64,000 nt of DNA. Source: Nemorincola caseinilytica (GTDB taxonomy: Bacteria; Bacteroidota; Bacteroidia; Chitinophagales; Chitinophagaceae). The notes under the pieces were generated by a model. It saw nothing but the letters and a program-made list of their open reading frames with translations. It was not told where the DNA came from and did not search any database. The DNA lies in NCBI RefSeq assembly GCF_039540515.1, contig NZ_BAABFA010000009.1, forward strand, positions 62,001-126,000, given 5' to 3'. The translations under genes were made by a program, and so were the position numbers. Shown piece after piece: positions 26,143-34,728 of the stretch (position 1 is the stretch's first letter; every line of letters begins with the position of its first letter).

Positions 26143-27861
26143 CTACTGCATCAACGGCGTAGGCCGTATGTCCACCACCTTTACCTGTAGGCGGGTGGTG
26201 CCGTTGTATTCGTTCTCTTCTATGTTGTAGAGCATATCGAAGGGGCCGTTCTTCACATGTGGAAAGCGGTCGCCTATGCCAAAGCCTATGCCCTCTATGA
26301 TGGGGCCATTGTGCTGGTGGGCCACTATGCGTATGTGTGCATCGCGGATAAGCTGTGATGAACCCTGGTGATCGTAGAGGCCGCGCGTGAGGAACACGGG
26401 CTTCATGTTGAAGGGCCCAAAGGGCTCGAACTGGCGAATGAGGTTGTAGAAGGTCTGCTTTACGAGGGTGAGGGGTATCTCGGCATCTATCTCTATCTCG
26501 GGCACACGCTGCTCCTGTGTGATGGTGGCGGCAACGGTGGCCTCGAAACGGTCTATGAATTCGTTCACGCGCTCTTCGGGCATGGTCATACCGGCGGCAA
26601 AGAAATGGCCGCCATAGTTATCCAGCAGGTCGCGGCATTCATGTATGGCCTCGTAAATGTTGAAGCCCGATACCGAGCGGGCAGAGCCTGTGGCCTTGCC
26701 ATTGGCGCTGGTGAGCACTATGGTGGGGCGGTAATAATGATCGATAAGGCGGGAAGCTACTATACCTACCACACCCTTGTGCCAGTGCGGGCGATAGAGG
26801 ACGGTGGAGTGCCGGGCGGCAGCAGTATCATCATCGTTGAGGATGGATAGCGCCTCTTCTGTAATGTTCTTGTCTATCTCCCTGCGGTCATCGTTGTCGG
26901 AATGCAGAATGGCCGCAAGTTCTATTATCTTATCGTGGTCGGTCTCGGTGAAGAACTCGACGGCCTTCTTTGCATCGTCCATACGGCCGGCGGCATTGAC
27001 ACGGGGGCCTATGACGAAGACGAGATCGGATATGGTGAGTGCGCGCTGTACCCCGCCCAGCTCTTTGAGCACGGCAATGGCCTGGCAGGGCGACTCGTTG
27101 ATCTGCTTCATGCCATAGAAGGCCAGTATGCGGTTCTCGCCATCTATGGGCACTATATCGGCAGCTATGCTGGTGGCCACAAGATCGAGGTAGTGATATA
27201 CCTGTTCCATAGGTCGCCCGAACCTCGTAGCCAGCGCCGATATGAGTTTGAACCCTATACCGCAGCCGCTGAGCTCTTTGTAGGGGTAGGTACAGTCGGC
27301 CTGCTTGGGGTTCAGTATAGCGTAGGCCGGTGGCAGGTGAGCATCGGGCAGGTGGTGATCGCAGACAATGACATCTATACCCAGCGACCGGGCATAGTCT
27401 ATCATCTCGGTAGACTTGATACCACAGTCGAGGGTGATCATGAGGGTGTAGCCATTGCTATGGGCATGGTCTATACCCTGGCGCGATATGCCATAACCCT
27501 CGCGGTAGCGGTGAGGTATGTAGTAGGAGACCTCGCCCTTATACAACTCTTTGAGGAAACTGTACACCACCGATACTGCAGTAGTGCCATCCACATCGTA
27601 GTCGCCATATACCATTATGCGCTCGTGCCAGTCTATGGCCTCGGCTATGCGGTCTACGGCTTTTTTCATGCCCTTCATCAGGAAGGGATCGTGCAGGTGG
27701 GAGAGCTCGGGGCGGAAGAAGAGACGGGCGCTTTCGAAATCGGTGATGCCACGCACGGCGAGCAGCCGGCATATGGCCGGTTGTACCTGCAGCTCGTTGT
27801 AGAGCCTGCTCACCACTTGCTCATCAGCAGGCTTTATCGTCCACCTCTTCTCTGTACCCAT
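26143..27861 (-). CDS. recJ: Single-stranded-DNA-specific exonuclease RecJ
   Basis: 572 residues from ATG 27861. The start is fixed by a 1-nt overlap with the kmo stop (TAATG), and the extra 16 codons of the longer frame fall inside kmo. The DHH phosphoesterase motifs are present: MVYGDYDVDGTTA, LDCGIKS, CDHHLPD, and the DHHA1 motif GGHFFAAGMTM near 430. The C-terminal OB-type region follows. RecJ degrades single-stranded DNA 5' to 3' in recombination and mismatch repair. Its position directly after kmo indicates co-transcription without a clear functional link. Confidence 0.95.
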   Translation of the reverse strand: MGTEKRWTIKPADEQVVSRLYNELQVQPAICRLLAVRGITDFESARLFFRPELSHLHDPFLMKGMKKAVDRIAEAIDWHERIMVYGDYDVDGTTAVSVVYSFLKELYKGEVSYYIPHRYREGYGISRQGIDHAHSNGYTLMITLDCGIKSTEMIDYARSLGIDVIVCDHHLPDAHLPPAYAILNPKQADCTYPYKELSGCGIGFKLISALATRFGRPMEQVYHYLDLVATSIAADIVPIDGENRILAFYGMKQINESPCQAIAVLKELGGVQRALTISDLVFVIGPRVNAAGRMDDAKKAVEFFTETDHDKIIELAAILHSDNDDRREIDKNITEEALSILNDDDTAAARHSTVLYRPHWHKGVVGIVASRLIDHYYRPTIVLTSANGKATGSARSVSGFNIYEAIHECRDLLDNYGGHFFAAGMTMPEERVNEFIDRFEATVAATITQEQRVPEIEIDAEIPLTLVKQTFYNLIRQFEPFGPFNMKPVFLTRGLYDHQGSSQLIRDAHIRIVAHQHNGPIIEGIGFGIGDRFPHVKNGPFDMLYNIEENEYNGTTRLQVKVVDIRPTPLMQ

Positions 27862-29228
27862 TATCCGAAATCCAGTTGCTGCACCGCCTTGTGATAGTCG
27901 GCCACCCAATGACCGATCCTGTCGCAGAAACTATCGTGTGCTATGTTGTCAAAAAAGTCTCCCTCGGCCATTACCTGCTCCAGCAGGCGGTCTTGCGCCT
28001 GTATGCACTGTATGGCAGTGCTGTAGGGTATATGGCTGAACGATACCATTTCGTAAACGGATATGAATTGGTGTGGGTAGCGTGTACCCAGCTCTTTCTC
28101 TATCTTCTTGCGCTGCAGGAAGCGGGGGTCGGCCACTTTGTCGCGCATCTCTACAAAGTTGGTGAGGGCGAGGGATGCCACGGCATCGCCATTGGGCTTG
28201 CGCAGGCGCTCGTATGCGGGCAGTATAGTGGCCCAGTCATCGCCATGCCTGTCCATAAGGCCCGACAGAACTGTACAATCCTCGAAACCCGCATTCATAC
28301 CCTGGCCGTAGAACGGTACTATGGCGTGGGCAGCATCGCCTATGAGGGCGCTGCGGTCCTTGTAATGCCATGGGAATATATGCGTAGTAATGAGGGAAGA
28401 TGTAGGATTGGCAAAGAAATCGTGGATGAGGGTGGGCATGAGAGCCTTGGCATCGGCGAACTGCTCGTCAAAGAGCTTGTGTACATCGGCCTCGGTCTGC
28501 AGCTTGCTGAAAGATACTTCCCCCTCGAACGGCATGAACATGGTACAGGTAAAGGTGCCATCGGTATTGGGCAGGGCTATCATCATGTACTTGCCACGCG
28601 GCCATATGTGCAGGGCGTTCTTTTCCATGAGCCATTCGCCATTGGCGCCGGGCAGTATGGCCAGTTCTTTATAGCCGTACTCCAGGTAGTGCTGCGAGCT
28701 GTTCACCCTATCCATATGGGTGTAGCTGGCACGAAGGGCCGAGAATGCACCATCGGCGCCAAAGAGCAGATCGGTGGTGACAACATGCTCCTCGCCATTG
28801 TGCGCGAGGCGCAGGGCATTGTTGGGCACATCTACCTGGGTGCAGCGGTGCTCAAAATGTATGTTCACGCCATTCTCCTCGGCAAGGGTCATGAGCTTTT
28901 TATTGAGCTCGCCCCGGCTCACGGAGTATATGGCCTCGTTGTTCTTGCTGTATGGCTGAAATGCCGTCTGGCCATCGGGCTGGTGCAGGTACCGGCCATA
29001 CATGGGTATGGCTATGGGCTCCATCTCGGCACGGAGGCCGGCAAGGTCCAGGGCCTTCCAGCCGCGTGCGCTCATGGCCAGGTTTATGGACTTGCCCGCG
29101 CTCATATGGGCGGCCCGCATATCGGGGCGGCGCTCATACAGGGTTACGTCATGGCCCCTTTTGCGGAGTATGATAGCCAGTAGCGAGCCTACCAGGCCTG
29201 CGCCGAGTATAGTTACATTGCGAGACAT
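27861..29228 (-). CDS. kmo: Kynurenine 3-monooxygenase
   Basis: 455 residues, normal for Kmo. FAD-binding GAGLVGS is at residues 9-15; the GD motif GDAAHAIVPFYGQGMNAGFED is well conserved (read in two parts), and RGELNKKLM follows the substrate region. The family hydroxylates kynurenine with NADPH and oxygen in tryptophan breakdown or de novo NAD synthesis. The C-terminus is soluble, as in bacterial forms, though MVSFSHIPYS near 420 is hydrophobic. Other kynurenine genes (kynU, haaO, TDO) are not in the window. It is the first gene of the pair with recJ. A near-consensus box TATTTTTA lies a few dozen nt upstream. Confidence 0.95.
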   Translation of the reverse strand: MSRNVTILGAGLVGSLLAIILRKRGHDVTLYERRPDMRAAHMSAGKSINLAMSARGWKALDLAGLRAEMEPIAIPMYGRYLHQPDGQTAFQPYSKNNEAIYSVSRGELNKKLMTLAEENGVNIHFEHRCTQVDVPNNALRLAHNGEEHVVTTDLLFGADGAFSALRASYTHMDRVNSSQHYLEYGYKELAILPGANGEWLMEKNALHIWPRGKYMMIALPNTDGTFTCTMFMPFEGEVSFSKLQTEADVHKLFDEQFADAKALMPTLIHDFFANPTSSLITTHIFPWHYKDRSALIGDAAHAIVPFYGQGMNAGFEDCTVLSGLMDRHGDDWATILPAYERLRKPNGDAVASLALTNFVEMRDKVADPRFLQRKKIEKELGTRYPHQFISVYEMVSFSHIPYSTAIQCIQAQDRLLEQVMAEGDFFDNIAHDSFCDRIGHWVADYHKAVQQLDFG

Positions 29229-29344
29229 AAATAAAGCGAAGTGTGTAAAAATAGCCTGTTATGGCCAAAAAGTAAGTGAGTTTGGTCAGGTATGTGAGTA
29301 AATAGGTGGCCGTAGCGTGTAAAATGAGGCGGAAGTGACAAAGC

Positions 29345-29725
29345 TCAGAACGAGATAAGGGAGGGACGGCTATCTACTTCCAGCACAGAGGACTGGTGGA
29401 AACGTTCGCAGTATGCTTTTCTTATATGATCGATACGATCGGTAGCGGCAGCATCTTTTTTGCATATGATGGTGACCACCCTTGACCGCTCACGGGTGAT
29501 AGCGCCATCTTTTTCGCGCCACTGGCCATATGCATTAGTAATGGTAAGCCCATCGGGAAAGGCGGGAGTGATGTACTCATTGACAAAGGCACTCCATTTG
29601 CGCCCCGGTATTTTTTTACCATGATCGCTGAGGCCAAAGAAAAGCTCTACCCGCGTATAGGTGGTGTCCTGCGCGGCCAGGCCTGTGTAAAAGCATATGG
29701 CAACGAGCAGCAAAAAATATCTCAT
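29345..29725 (-). CDS. Secreted DUF3574-family protein
   Basis: 126 residues with a signal peptide (MRYFLLLVAICFYTGLAAQ). The mature part matches the DUF3574 pattern: RVELFFGLSD, TPAFPDGLTITNAYGQWRE, ERSRVVTI, and YCERFHQSSVLEVD near the end. The family is widespread but has no settled function. It has a typical length and is transcribed alone, between kmo and a divergent kinase-like gene. The ATG at 29725 is the only reasonable start before the signal peptide. No promoter box with exact consensus was found. Confidence 0.82.
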   Translation of the reverse strand: MRYFLLLVAICFYTGLAAQDTTYTRVELFFGLSDHGKKIPGRKWSAFVNEYITPAFPDGLTITNAYGQWREKDGAITRERSRVVTIICKKDAAATDRIDHIRKAYCERFHQSSVLEVDSRPSLISF

Positions 29726-29791
29726 GGCAGCGAATTATTTGACATAGATGTATGTGCAGTAGCGCATAGGCCGAAAGTATCGACATTTTCT

Positions 29792-29799
29792 TATTTTTG
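29792..29799 (+). promoter_or_regulatory. -7 promoter box TATTTTTG, leaderless, for the kinase-like gene
   Basis: Exact TAnnTTTG ending 7 nt before ATG 29807. Confidence 0.67.
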
Positions 29800-29806
29800 C
29801 ATATAA

Positions 29807-30469
29807 ATGCTGCCGAATGATACCAGAAAGAAAATTGAAAATATCGTTTCAGGAATTATCCTTAATGGGTGCGAAGGTCATTGCGCAGCAATCAGAAACG
29901 AACTATGCAGCCGCTTTGCAACAAGTAGAGTGGTTAAAACAGGTTTCGAAAGTAACATCCTCGTTAAAAAAGAACAGGCAGACCTTATAGAAGCCTATTG
30001 TACCGAACACCGGTGCTGGTTTGAGAATGTTCCCAATGCCAACAGATACCTGACGCGCGGCGGCGAGGCCAGGGTCTACCTTTCGGATGACAACAGGCAT
30101 GTTATAAAGCTAAATGACGCAGTATATTATGCAACATGGCTCGAGTTTCTGAATAGCATACTTCTACACAACCTCATTTTTACAAATACACAGTATCGCC
30201 TGTTGGGTTTCATAAAAGAGGAAGGCATTCTATATGCGGCCTTGGAGCAAATATATATTGCTGCCACTGCACAGGCAGACATAAATGATATCAGAAGTTT
30301 CCTGGAGTTCAATGGATTCGGTCATGTACGCAGGAACGACTATGCAAATGACGATCTTGGGCTAATACTTGAAGACATGCATGATGAAAATGTGTTAGTG
30401 AACTCGGACATGCTATTCTTTATAGACTCGGTTTTTTATACAGTTGCTCCTTTGCGGCCAGCCCAATGA
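29807..30469 (+). CDS. Stand-alone kinase-like protein, polyvalent-protein-kinase type
   Basis: 220 residues. A glycine loop GGEARVYL is at 85-92, the ATP-binding lysine is probably Lys101 (VIKLND), LEDMHDENVLV (188-198) stands for the catalytic loop with Asp190 and Asn195 as likely residues, and FFIDSVF (204-210) holds the metal-binding aspartate (DFG equivalent, Asp207). This pattern, plus WLEFLNSILLHNLIF and YRLLGFI, recalls the kinase domain known from phage and mobile-element polyvalent proteins. Here it is not fused to anything. G+C is lower than average in parts (21 of 60 at 30121-30180). Target and role are unknown; a tandem 15-bp duplication follows the stop. Confidence 0.72.
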   Translation: MLPNDTRKKIENIVSGIILNGCEGHCAAIRNELCSRFATSRVVKTGFESNILVKKEQADLIEAYCTEHRCWFENVPNANRYLTRGGEARVYLSDDNRHVIKLNDAVYYATWLEFLNSILLHNLIFTNTQYRLLGFIKEEGILYAALEQIYIAATAQADINDIRSFLEFNGFGHVRRNDYANDDLGLILEDMHDENVLVNSDMLFFIDSVFYTVAPLRPAQ

Positions 30470-30478
30470 CCCTTGCAC

Positions 30479-30508
30479 CGGGATATGTGTATGCGGGATA
30501 TGTGTATG
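30479..30508. repeat. perfect 15-bp tandem duplication
   Basis: CGGGATATGTGTATG occurs twice in direct contact (30479-30493 and 30494-30508), 10 nt after the kinase-like gene. It looks like replication slippage. Confidence 0.85.
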
Positions 30509-30572
30509 AAAATTATCACCGAAATTATTTGCACTAATGCGCTGATCAGTGGATGGCCTACTGACTACCGCA

Positions 30573-31478
30573 TCATTTGATATATGTATAGGTACAGTAT
30601 ATCATAGGATTGAGGAAGTAGCCGCCTTTGCGCTGTGCGGCGGGGTCATCATAATACTCCCATTGGTCGCTGAAGGGGGCGCGGCTGTAGGTGCAGGAGG
30701 GTTTGCCATAGTCGGCGGTGATGCCTACTACCTGCCCATTGAAGCCCACTACTTCGGCATGCTGCTCTGAGGCCAGTGCGCTCATGGTATTGCCGAAGCC
30801 GGATACCCACTCTACCGATACAAAAAGGCCTTTGCCTACGGGTATGTACTTGCTGCGCAGGTCTACCCGTACCCATGAATTGCCTTTGCGGGCATGGACC
30901 ACAACATTGCTATCGGTGACCTCGCGGCCGGGCAGGGAGTCGTATTCGTATACATGTACCCTGAAGTAGCTGGTGGGAGCGCCCTCACCGGTGATGTATA
31001 CATATACATCCCGCAGGGTGGCATCGTACTGGCCGGTATCGGCGGTGAGGAGTATGGCGGTCTCGGCACCGTACTTACGGAAGAGGTCGCCGTCCTTCGA
31101 TAATTTTCGTTTGCTTCTGCCCAGGATACCGTTGCGCACCTTGCCCTCGCGGGGCTTTACCTGCACGGCCCGCAGGGTGGTGGCCTTGGGGCGAAGCTGT
31201 ATGGTGAGGGAGTCTGCCGGGAGGGTGGCGGTATGCAGTACCTGCTCTTCGTAGCCCATACAGAAAACGGCAAGGGTGCGGATGATGGCGGTATCGCCAC
31301 TGAACGCGAAATAGCCATTGGCATCGGTATATACGCCCTCATGCCGCTCGCGGGCCTCTATGACGGCAAAGGGAATGCCGTTGTGCTTATCGTCCACCAC
31401 GCGGCCACGGAAGGCGCGCGTTTGCGCGGCGCATGTGCACGCGATAACAATGGAAAGCAGTAACAGCAGAGACCTCAT
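30573..31478 (-). CDS. Secreted protein with carboxypeptidase-regulatory-like domain
   Basis: 301 residues. Signal peptide to about residue 19 (CTCAAQ). Residues 22-95 form a CarboxypepD-reg-like beta-sandwich (FRGRVVDDKHNGIPFAVIEA, VYTDANGYFAFSGD), the domain usually found in front of TonB receptors, but no plug or barrel follows. The C-terminal 170 residues are beta-rich with YVYITGEGAPTSYFRVHVYEY and an otherwise unknown domain. It is probably an envelope or surface protein in its own right. It is convergent with the kinase-like gene and divergent from the toxin-antitoxin pair. Function unknown. Confidence 0.78.
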   Translation of the reverse strand: MRSLLLLLSIVIACTCAAQTRAFRGRVVDDKHNGIPFAVIEARERHEGVYTDANGYFAFSGDTAIIRTLAVFCMGYEEQVLHTATLPADSLTIQLRPKATTLRAVQVKPREGKVRNGILGRSKRKLSKDGDLFRKYGAETAILLTADTGQYDATLRDVYVYITGEGAPTSYFRVHVYEYDSLPGREVTDSNVVVHARKGNSWVRVDLRSKYIPVGKGLFVSVEWVSGFGNTMSALASEQHAEVVGFNGQVVGITADYGKPSCTYSRAPFSDQWEYYDDPAAQRKGGYFLNPMIYCTYTYIK

Positions 31479-31596
31479 GACGGGTCAAAAATAGGCCCAA
31501 TAAGCTGCCCGCCCAAGGTGCGGGTGGTTTTTTAACGTAAGTGGGGGGAACAAGCGGTTTTGTGGGGGGGTCGTAAACAATCGGCGTTCGTTTTCG

Positions 31597-31604
31597 TATT
31601 TTTG
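31597..31604 (+). promoter_or_regulatory. -7 promoter box TATTTTTG for the toxin-antitoxin operon
   Basis: Exact TAnnTTTG, 13 nt before ATG 31618. Confidence 0.65.
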
Positions 31605-31617
31605 TAAAAAGAGAATT

Positions 31618-31815
31618 ATGGGGGCCATCGTCATAAACAGTGAGAATGCCAGGAATTTAAAACTGCTTGCTGCCCTCGCCGAGCAATTGGGGGAGCGAGT
31701 AAGCCGACTATCGCCATCGCAGATAGAGGATATGCAACTGGGCAAACTGATGAAAAAAGAAAAAACGGGGAAGACAGTTGACAGAAAAGAGATATTCAAA
31801 CATCTTGAACGCTAA
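31618..31815 (+). CDS. Antitoxin of a type II RelE-family pair
   Basis: 65 residues, charged and helical (VINSENARNLKLLAALAEQL; IEDMQLGKLMKKEK), the size and character of small Bacteroidota antitoxins that wrap a RelE-fold partner. No clear DNA-binding motif is visible, though such proteins often regulate their own promoter. The stop overlaps the toxin ATG by 1 nt (TAATG at 31813-31817), a common coupling that keeps antitoxin and toxin in balance. Its identity rests on context; the toxin is better recognised. Confidence 0.77.
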   Translation: MGAIVINSENARNLKLLAALAEQLGERVSRLSPSQIEDMQLGKLMKKEKTGKTVDRKEIFKHLER

Positions 31816-32081
31816 TGAAAGTAATTTTCGACCAGAGCTTTCATAAGCGACTTATAAAAATAGATGACAAGACACTGCTGGAAAAGATAAAGAAGGTAAT
31901 TCTCAACGTAGAAAGTGCCGAAGGTATTCAGCAAATACACAGCATAAAAAAGATGGAAGGGTTCAAGACGTACTACCGAATACGGGTAGGGGACTTCCGC
32001 ATAGGTCTTGAAATAAAGAAGGACACGGTACTTTTCATCACTATTGCCAACAGGAAAGAGATATACAAGATATTTCCCTGA
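31815..32081 (+). CDS. Type II toxin, RelE/ParE superfamily
   Basis: 88 residues. The order KVIFDQSFHKRLIKI, IKKMEGFKTYYRIRVGDFRI and FITIANRKEIYKIFP matches the RelE/YafQ-type beta-sheet core, with the YRIRVGDFRIG strand and the basic-aromatic end (HRxxIY-like ANRKEIYK) typical of the ribosome-dependent mRNA interferase group. It follows the antitoxin with a 1-nt overlap. ybeY begins 64 nt downstream, so read-through is possible. Activity cannot be judged from sequence, but no disabling change is seen. Confidence 0.85.
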   Translation: MKVIFDQSFHKRLIKIDDKTLLEKIKKVILNVESAEGIQQIHSIKKMEGFKTYYRIRVGDFRIGLEIKKDTVLFITIANRKEIYKIFP

Positions 32082-32145
32082 CCTGGCACTATTCATTGCA
32101 CATTCCCACATTAATGCGACCTTTGCGGGCGATATAGCTAAAAAA

Positions 32146-32586
32146 ATGCCTGCAAAATTCTACGAACAGGATGTACGATCGGGATTGAAGGACAAGCGAA
32201 AGCTGTCTGCCTTCCTCGATGCTGTGGTGGCACGCTACAGGCCCGATGTAAAAAAGGCACAGCTTACCTATATCTTCTGCAGTGATGAACACCTGCTGCA
32301 GATGAACCGGCAATTCCTGGACCATGATACCTTTACCGATATCATCACCTTCGACCTGAGCGAGGAGGATAACAAGATAATAGGCGAGATATACATAAGC
32401 ACCGACAGGATAGCCGATAATGCTGCGAAATATAAAGTGCCTGTGGCCGATGAGCTGCACAGGGTGATATTTCATGGGGCGTTGCACCTGTGCGGTTTCA
32501 AGGACAAAAAAGAGGCAGACAAAAAAGTGATGCGCCAGAAAGAGGACGAATGCCTGGCGGCCTATAAGAAAGAGACAGACAAATGA
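32146..32586 (+). CDS. ybeY: rRNA maturation endonuclease YbeY
   Basis: 146 residues from ATG 32146; the longer frame from 32044 covers the end of the toxin gene. The UPF0054 signature is present: TDIITFDLS, GEIYIS and HRVIFHGALHLCGF. The zinc ligands His and His of HGALHLCG are kept, but where most YbeY have GYDH this one has GFKD, a variant I associate with Bacteroidota. The enzyme helps mature 16S rRNA and controls ribosome quality. Its end overlaps the following pseudouridine synthase by 4 nt (ATGA), making an RNA-modification operon. Confidence 0.93.
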   Translation: MPAKFYEQDVRSGLKDKRKLSAFLDAVVARYRPDVKKAQLTYIFCSDEHLLQMNRQFLDHDTFTDIITFDLSEEDNKIIGEIYISTDRIADNAAKYKVPVADELHRVIFHGALHLCGFKDKKEADKKVMRQKEDECLAAYKKETDK

Positions 32587-33317
32587 ACATAGAGATACTA
32601 TACGAGGATGATGACCTGCTGGTGGCCAGCAAGCCTGCCGGTATGCTGGTGGTGCCTGACCGTTTCAATAACGCGCTGCCATCGCTGAACAAGGCACTGG
32701 AAAAACAGGTGGGTATGAAGATGTGGGTGGTACACCGCCTGGACAGGGAGACGAGCGGCGTGATATGTTTTGCGAAGCACGAGCAGTCGCACCGTTATTT
32801 GTCCATACTCTTCCAGGAGCGCGATGTGAACAAGTATTATGCCGGCCTGGTGAAGGGCGTAGTGGTGCCTGAGCAGGGCCGTATAGAGAACTACCTTGCC
32901 GAGCACCCCGCCAACAATGGCACCATGATGGTGGCCCGCAAGGGCAAGCTGGCCGTGACCGACTACAGGGTGGCAGAGCAGTGGCCGCTGTATGCCCTCA
33001 TGCAATTCCAGATACATACCGGGCGCACGCACCAGATACGCGTGCATATGCGGTCTATAGGCCACCCGCTGGTGTGCGACGACCTGTATGGCGATGGCAA
33101 ACCCTTTATGCTGTCGGAGATAAAGCGCAAATACCGCCTGTCGGACAAGGAAGAGGCCGAGAGGCCGCTACTGAGCAGGCTGGCGCTGCATGCATACAAG
33201 CTGGAATTTCAGAAAGAAGATGGCACGCATATAGTGGCCGAGGCCGAGCTGCCCAAGGATATAGCAGCCTGCGTGAAGCAGCTGAACAAATGGTGCCCAC
33301 CTGCTGATAAGATGTAA
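32583..33317 (+). CDS. RluA-family pseudouridine synthase
   Basis: 244 residues. The catalytic motif HRLDRETSGV (about 51-60) contains the essential aspartate, and the family motifs ILYEDDDLLVASKPAGMLV and GRTHQIRVHM are intact. No N-terminal S4 domain is present, so it is of the short RluA/TruC type. It converts uridine to pseudouridine in rRNA or tRNA; the target base is not clear. It starts in a 4-nt overlap with ybeY and is followed by a LolA-like gene after 22 nt. The start ATG 32583 is fixed by the overlap. Confidence 0.93.
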   Translation: MNIEILYEDDDLLVASKPAGMLVVPDRFNNALPSLNKALEKQVGMKMWVVHRLDRETSGVICFAKHEQSHRYLSILFQERDVNKYYAGLVKGVVVPEQGRIENYLAEHPANNGTMMVARKGKLAVTDYRVAEQWPLYALMQFQIHTGRTHQIRVHMRSIGHPLVCDDLYGDGKPFMLSEIKRKYRLSDKEEAERPLLSRLALHAYKLEFQKEDGTHIVAEAELPKDIAACVKQLNKWCPPADKM

Positions 33318-33339
33318 CCCGATAAACCCTGTAAGAAAA

Positions 33340-34074
33340 ATGAGAAACATATTCACAAGCGTGCTGCTGCTGATAGCATGTACCGCATGGGCTGGCGAGG
33401 GCGACCCTGCCATGAAGAAGATGTATGACCGCTACCATGGCAAATGGCACAGCTCGCTGCGATTTGTGCAGGAAACGAAAAGGTACAGGAACGACAGCCT
33501 TATCAGTACGTCTACCTGGTACGAGACGATAGTGTACCCGCGCATGTTCCGTATTGACCTGGGCGTGCCTGATAGTGGCAATTGCGTGATATACCGCAAC
33601 GATTCGGCCTACATCTTCAGAACGCACAGACTGGTGCGCGGCCGGGTAGATACGAACGATCTGCTCTTTATGCTGGGCGGCATGTACTTTGCCGGTTCTT
33701 ATGACGAAGTGGTAAGCCGCTATGCCGTGATGGGCTATGATGTGCGCAAGGGCTACGAGGCAGAGCACAATGGCAAGGCCGTATATGTGGTGGGCACTGC
33801 GAACGCACAAGAGAAAGGCAACCAGATATGGATAGACAAGAAGCGGATGAGGGTGGTGAAATTCGTGAAATATAGCGGCAAGGAAAAGGAGGAGGGCGTT
33901 TTTGAGGACCATAAGAAGATAGGCAAGGGCTGGTGCGAGACCGAGGTGACCTTTTACATAAACGGCAAGCTGCAACAAAGGGAATACTACCGGAATATAG
34001 TGGCCGGCAAGGAATATGACCCCGTACTGTTCTCGCCCGCGACACCATGGAAATACCATTGGTACAAACCTTGA
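33340..34074 (+). CDS. Periplasmic LolA-like protein
   Basis: 244 residues. Signal peptide MRNIFTSVLLLIACTAWA. The mature chain is a single beta-rich domain: RFVQETKRY, YPRMFRIDLG, IWIDKKRMRVVKFV fit the LolA/LppX-type incomplete barrel, which handles lipid or lipoprotein acyl chains between membranes. No lolB-like gene or other lipoprotein-sorting gene is adjacent. It is probably read with the upstream RNA-modification genes (22-nt gap). Another possibility is an outer-membrane lipid-binding protein without sorting function. Confidence 0.75.
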   Translation: MRNIFTSVLLLIACTAWAGEGDPAMKKMYDRYHGKWHSSLRFVQETKRYRNDSLISTSTWYETIVYPRMFRIDLGVPDSGNCVIYRNDSAYIFRTHRLVRGRVDTNDLLFMLGGMYFAGSYDEVVSRYAVMGYDVRKGYEAEHNGKAVYVVGTANAQEKGNQIWIDKKRMRVVKFVKYSGKEKEEGVFEDHKKIGKGWCETEVTFYINGKLQQREYYRNIVAGKEYDPVLFSPATPWKYHWYKP

Positions 34075-34128
34075 CACAACTATAACAGGTGGGTGTACTG
34101 ACCTGCGACCATACATTGCGCTTTTATG

Positions 34129-34136
34129 TACCTTTG
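34129..34136 (+). promoter_or_regulatory. -7 promoter box TACCTTTG, leaderless, for the DUF502 gene
   Basis: Exact TAnnTTTG with only 4 nt before ATG 34141. An ATG at 34126 lies upstream of it and is unlikely to be used. Confidence 0.7.
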
Positions 34137-34140
34137 CGCC

Positions 34141-34728
34141 ATGCGGCGCATAGCTTCCGTTCTCTTACGTTCGTTCCTGCAGGGCCTTATCCTGCTTAGT
34201 CCTATTGTCCTTACCGGTTATTTGCTGTACACCATATTCAACAGCGTAGATGGGCTGGTACCCTCTATGCCCAGGGGCTGGGGCTTTCTCATCATCATAG
34301 TCACAGTGACGGTGATAGGCTACCTGGGCACACGCTTCTTTGTGGGGCGGTGGCTGTTCGATTCGTTCTCTTATGTGATGACGCATACGCCGGGCATTAA
34401 GTATATATACTCATCCATACGCGATGTGGTGAGCTCTTTCGTGGGCGACAAGAAACGCTTCAACCGCCCGGTATGGGTACGCGTGAACATGAGCCCCGAG
34501 ATATGGCGCATAGGCTTTCTGACGCAGGACGATATGGAGCCGCTGGGCATGAAGGGCAAGGTGGCCGTGTACATGCCACACGCCTATGCCATATCTGGCT
34601 GGGTGATACTGGTGGATGGCAGCAATGTAAAGACGGTAGAGGACATGACCGCAGGCGAGGCAATGAAATTTGCGGTGAGCGGCGGTATCACCACAGTAGA
34701 AGAGGCCGAGCATGAAAAGAAAAATTAA
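34141..34728 (+). CDS. DUF502 membrane protein
   Basis: 195 residues from ATG 34141. Two membrane spans: about residues 9-35 (FLQGLILLSPIVLTGYLLY) and about 49-66 (WGFLIIIVTVTVIGYLG). The soluble part holds the DUF502 pattern TPGIKYIYSSIRDVVSSF and a C-terminal domain ending GGITTVEEA. The family is widespread in bacteria and plants (COV-like) with no firm function, perhaps membrane trafficking or envelope homeostasis. serC begins 17 nt before its stop in another frame, so the two are coupled. The start follows from the adjacent promoter box. Confidence 0.87.
   Translation: MRRIASVLLRSFLQGLILLSPIVLTGYLLYTIFNSVDGLVPSMPRGWGFLIIIVTVTVIGYLGTRFFVGRWLFDSFSYVMTHTPGIKYIYSSIRDVVSSFVGDKKRFNRPVWVRVNMSPEIWRIGFLTQDDMEPLGMKGKVAVYMPHAYAISGWVILVDGSNVKTVEDMTAGEAMKFAVSGGITTVEEAEHEKKN

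Noticed and set aside
27876..29183. 435-residue open frame opposite kmo
   Set aside because: Kmo is unambiguous on the minus strand; the opposite frame has no family signature.
31508..31533. CCCGC/GCGGG hairpin with TTTTTT on the plus strand
   Set aside because: No plus-strand gene ends just upstream; the 5-bp stem is too weak to call a terminator.
31485..31799. 104-residue minus-strand frame over the antitoxin gene
   Set aside because: Overlaps a convincing toxin-antitoxin pair and has no features of its own.
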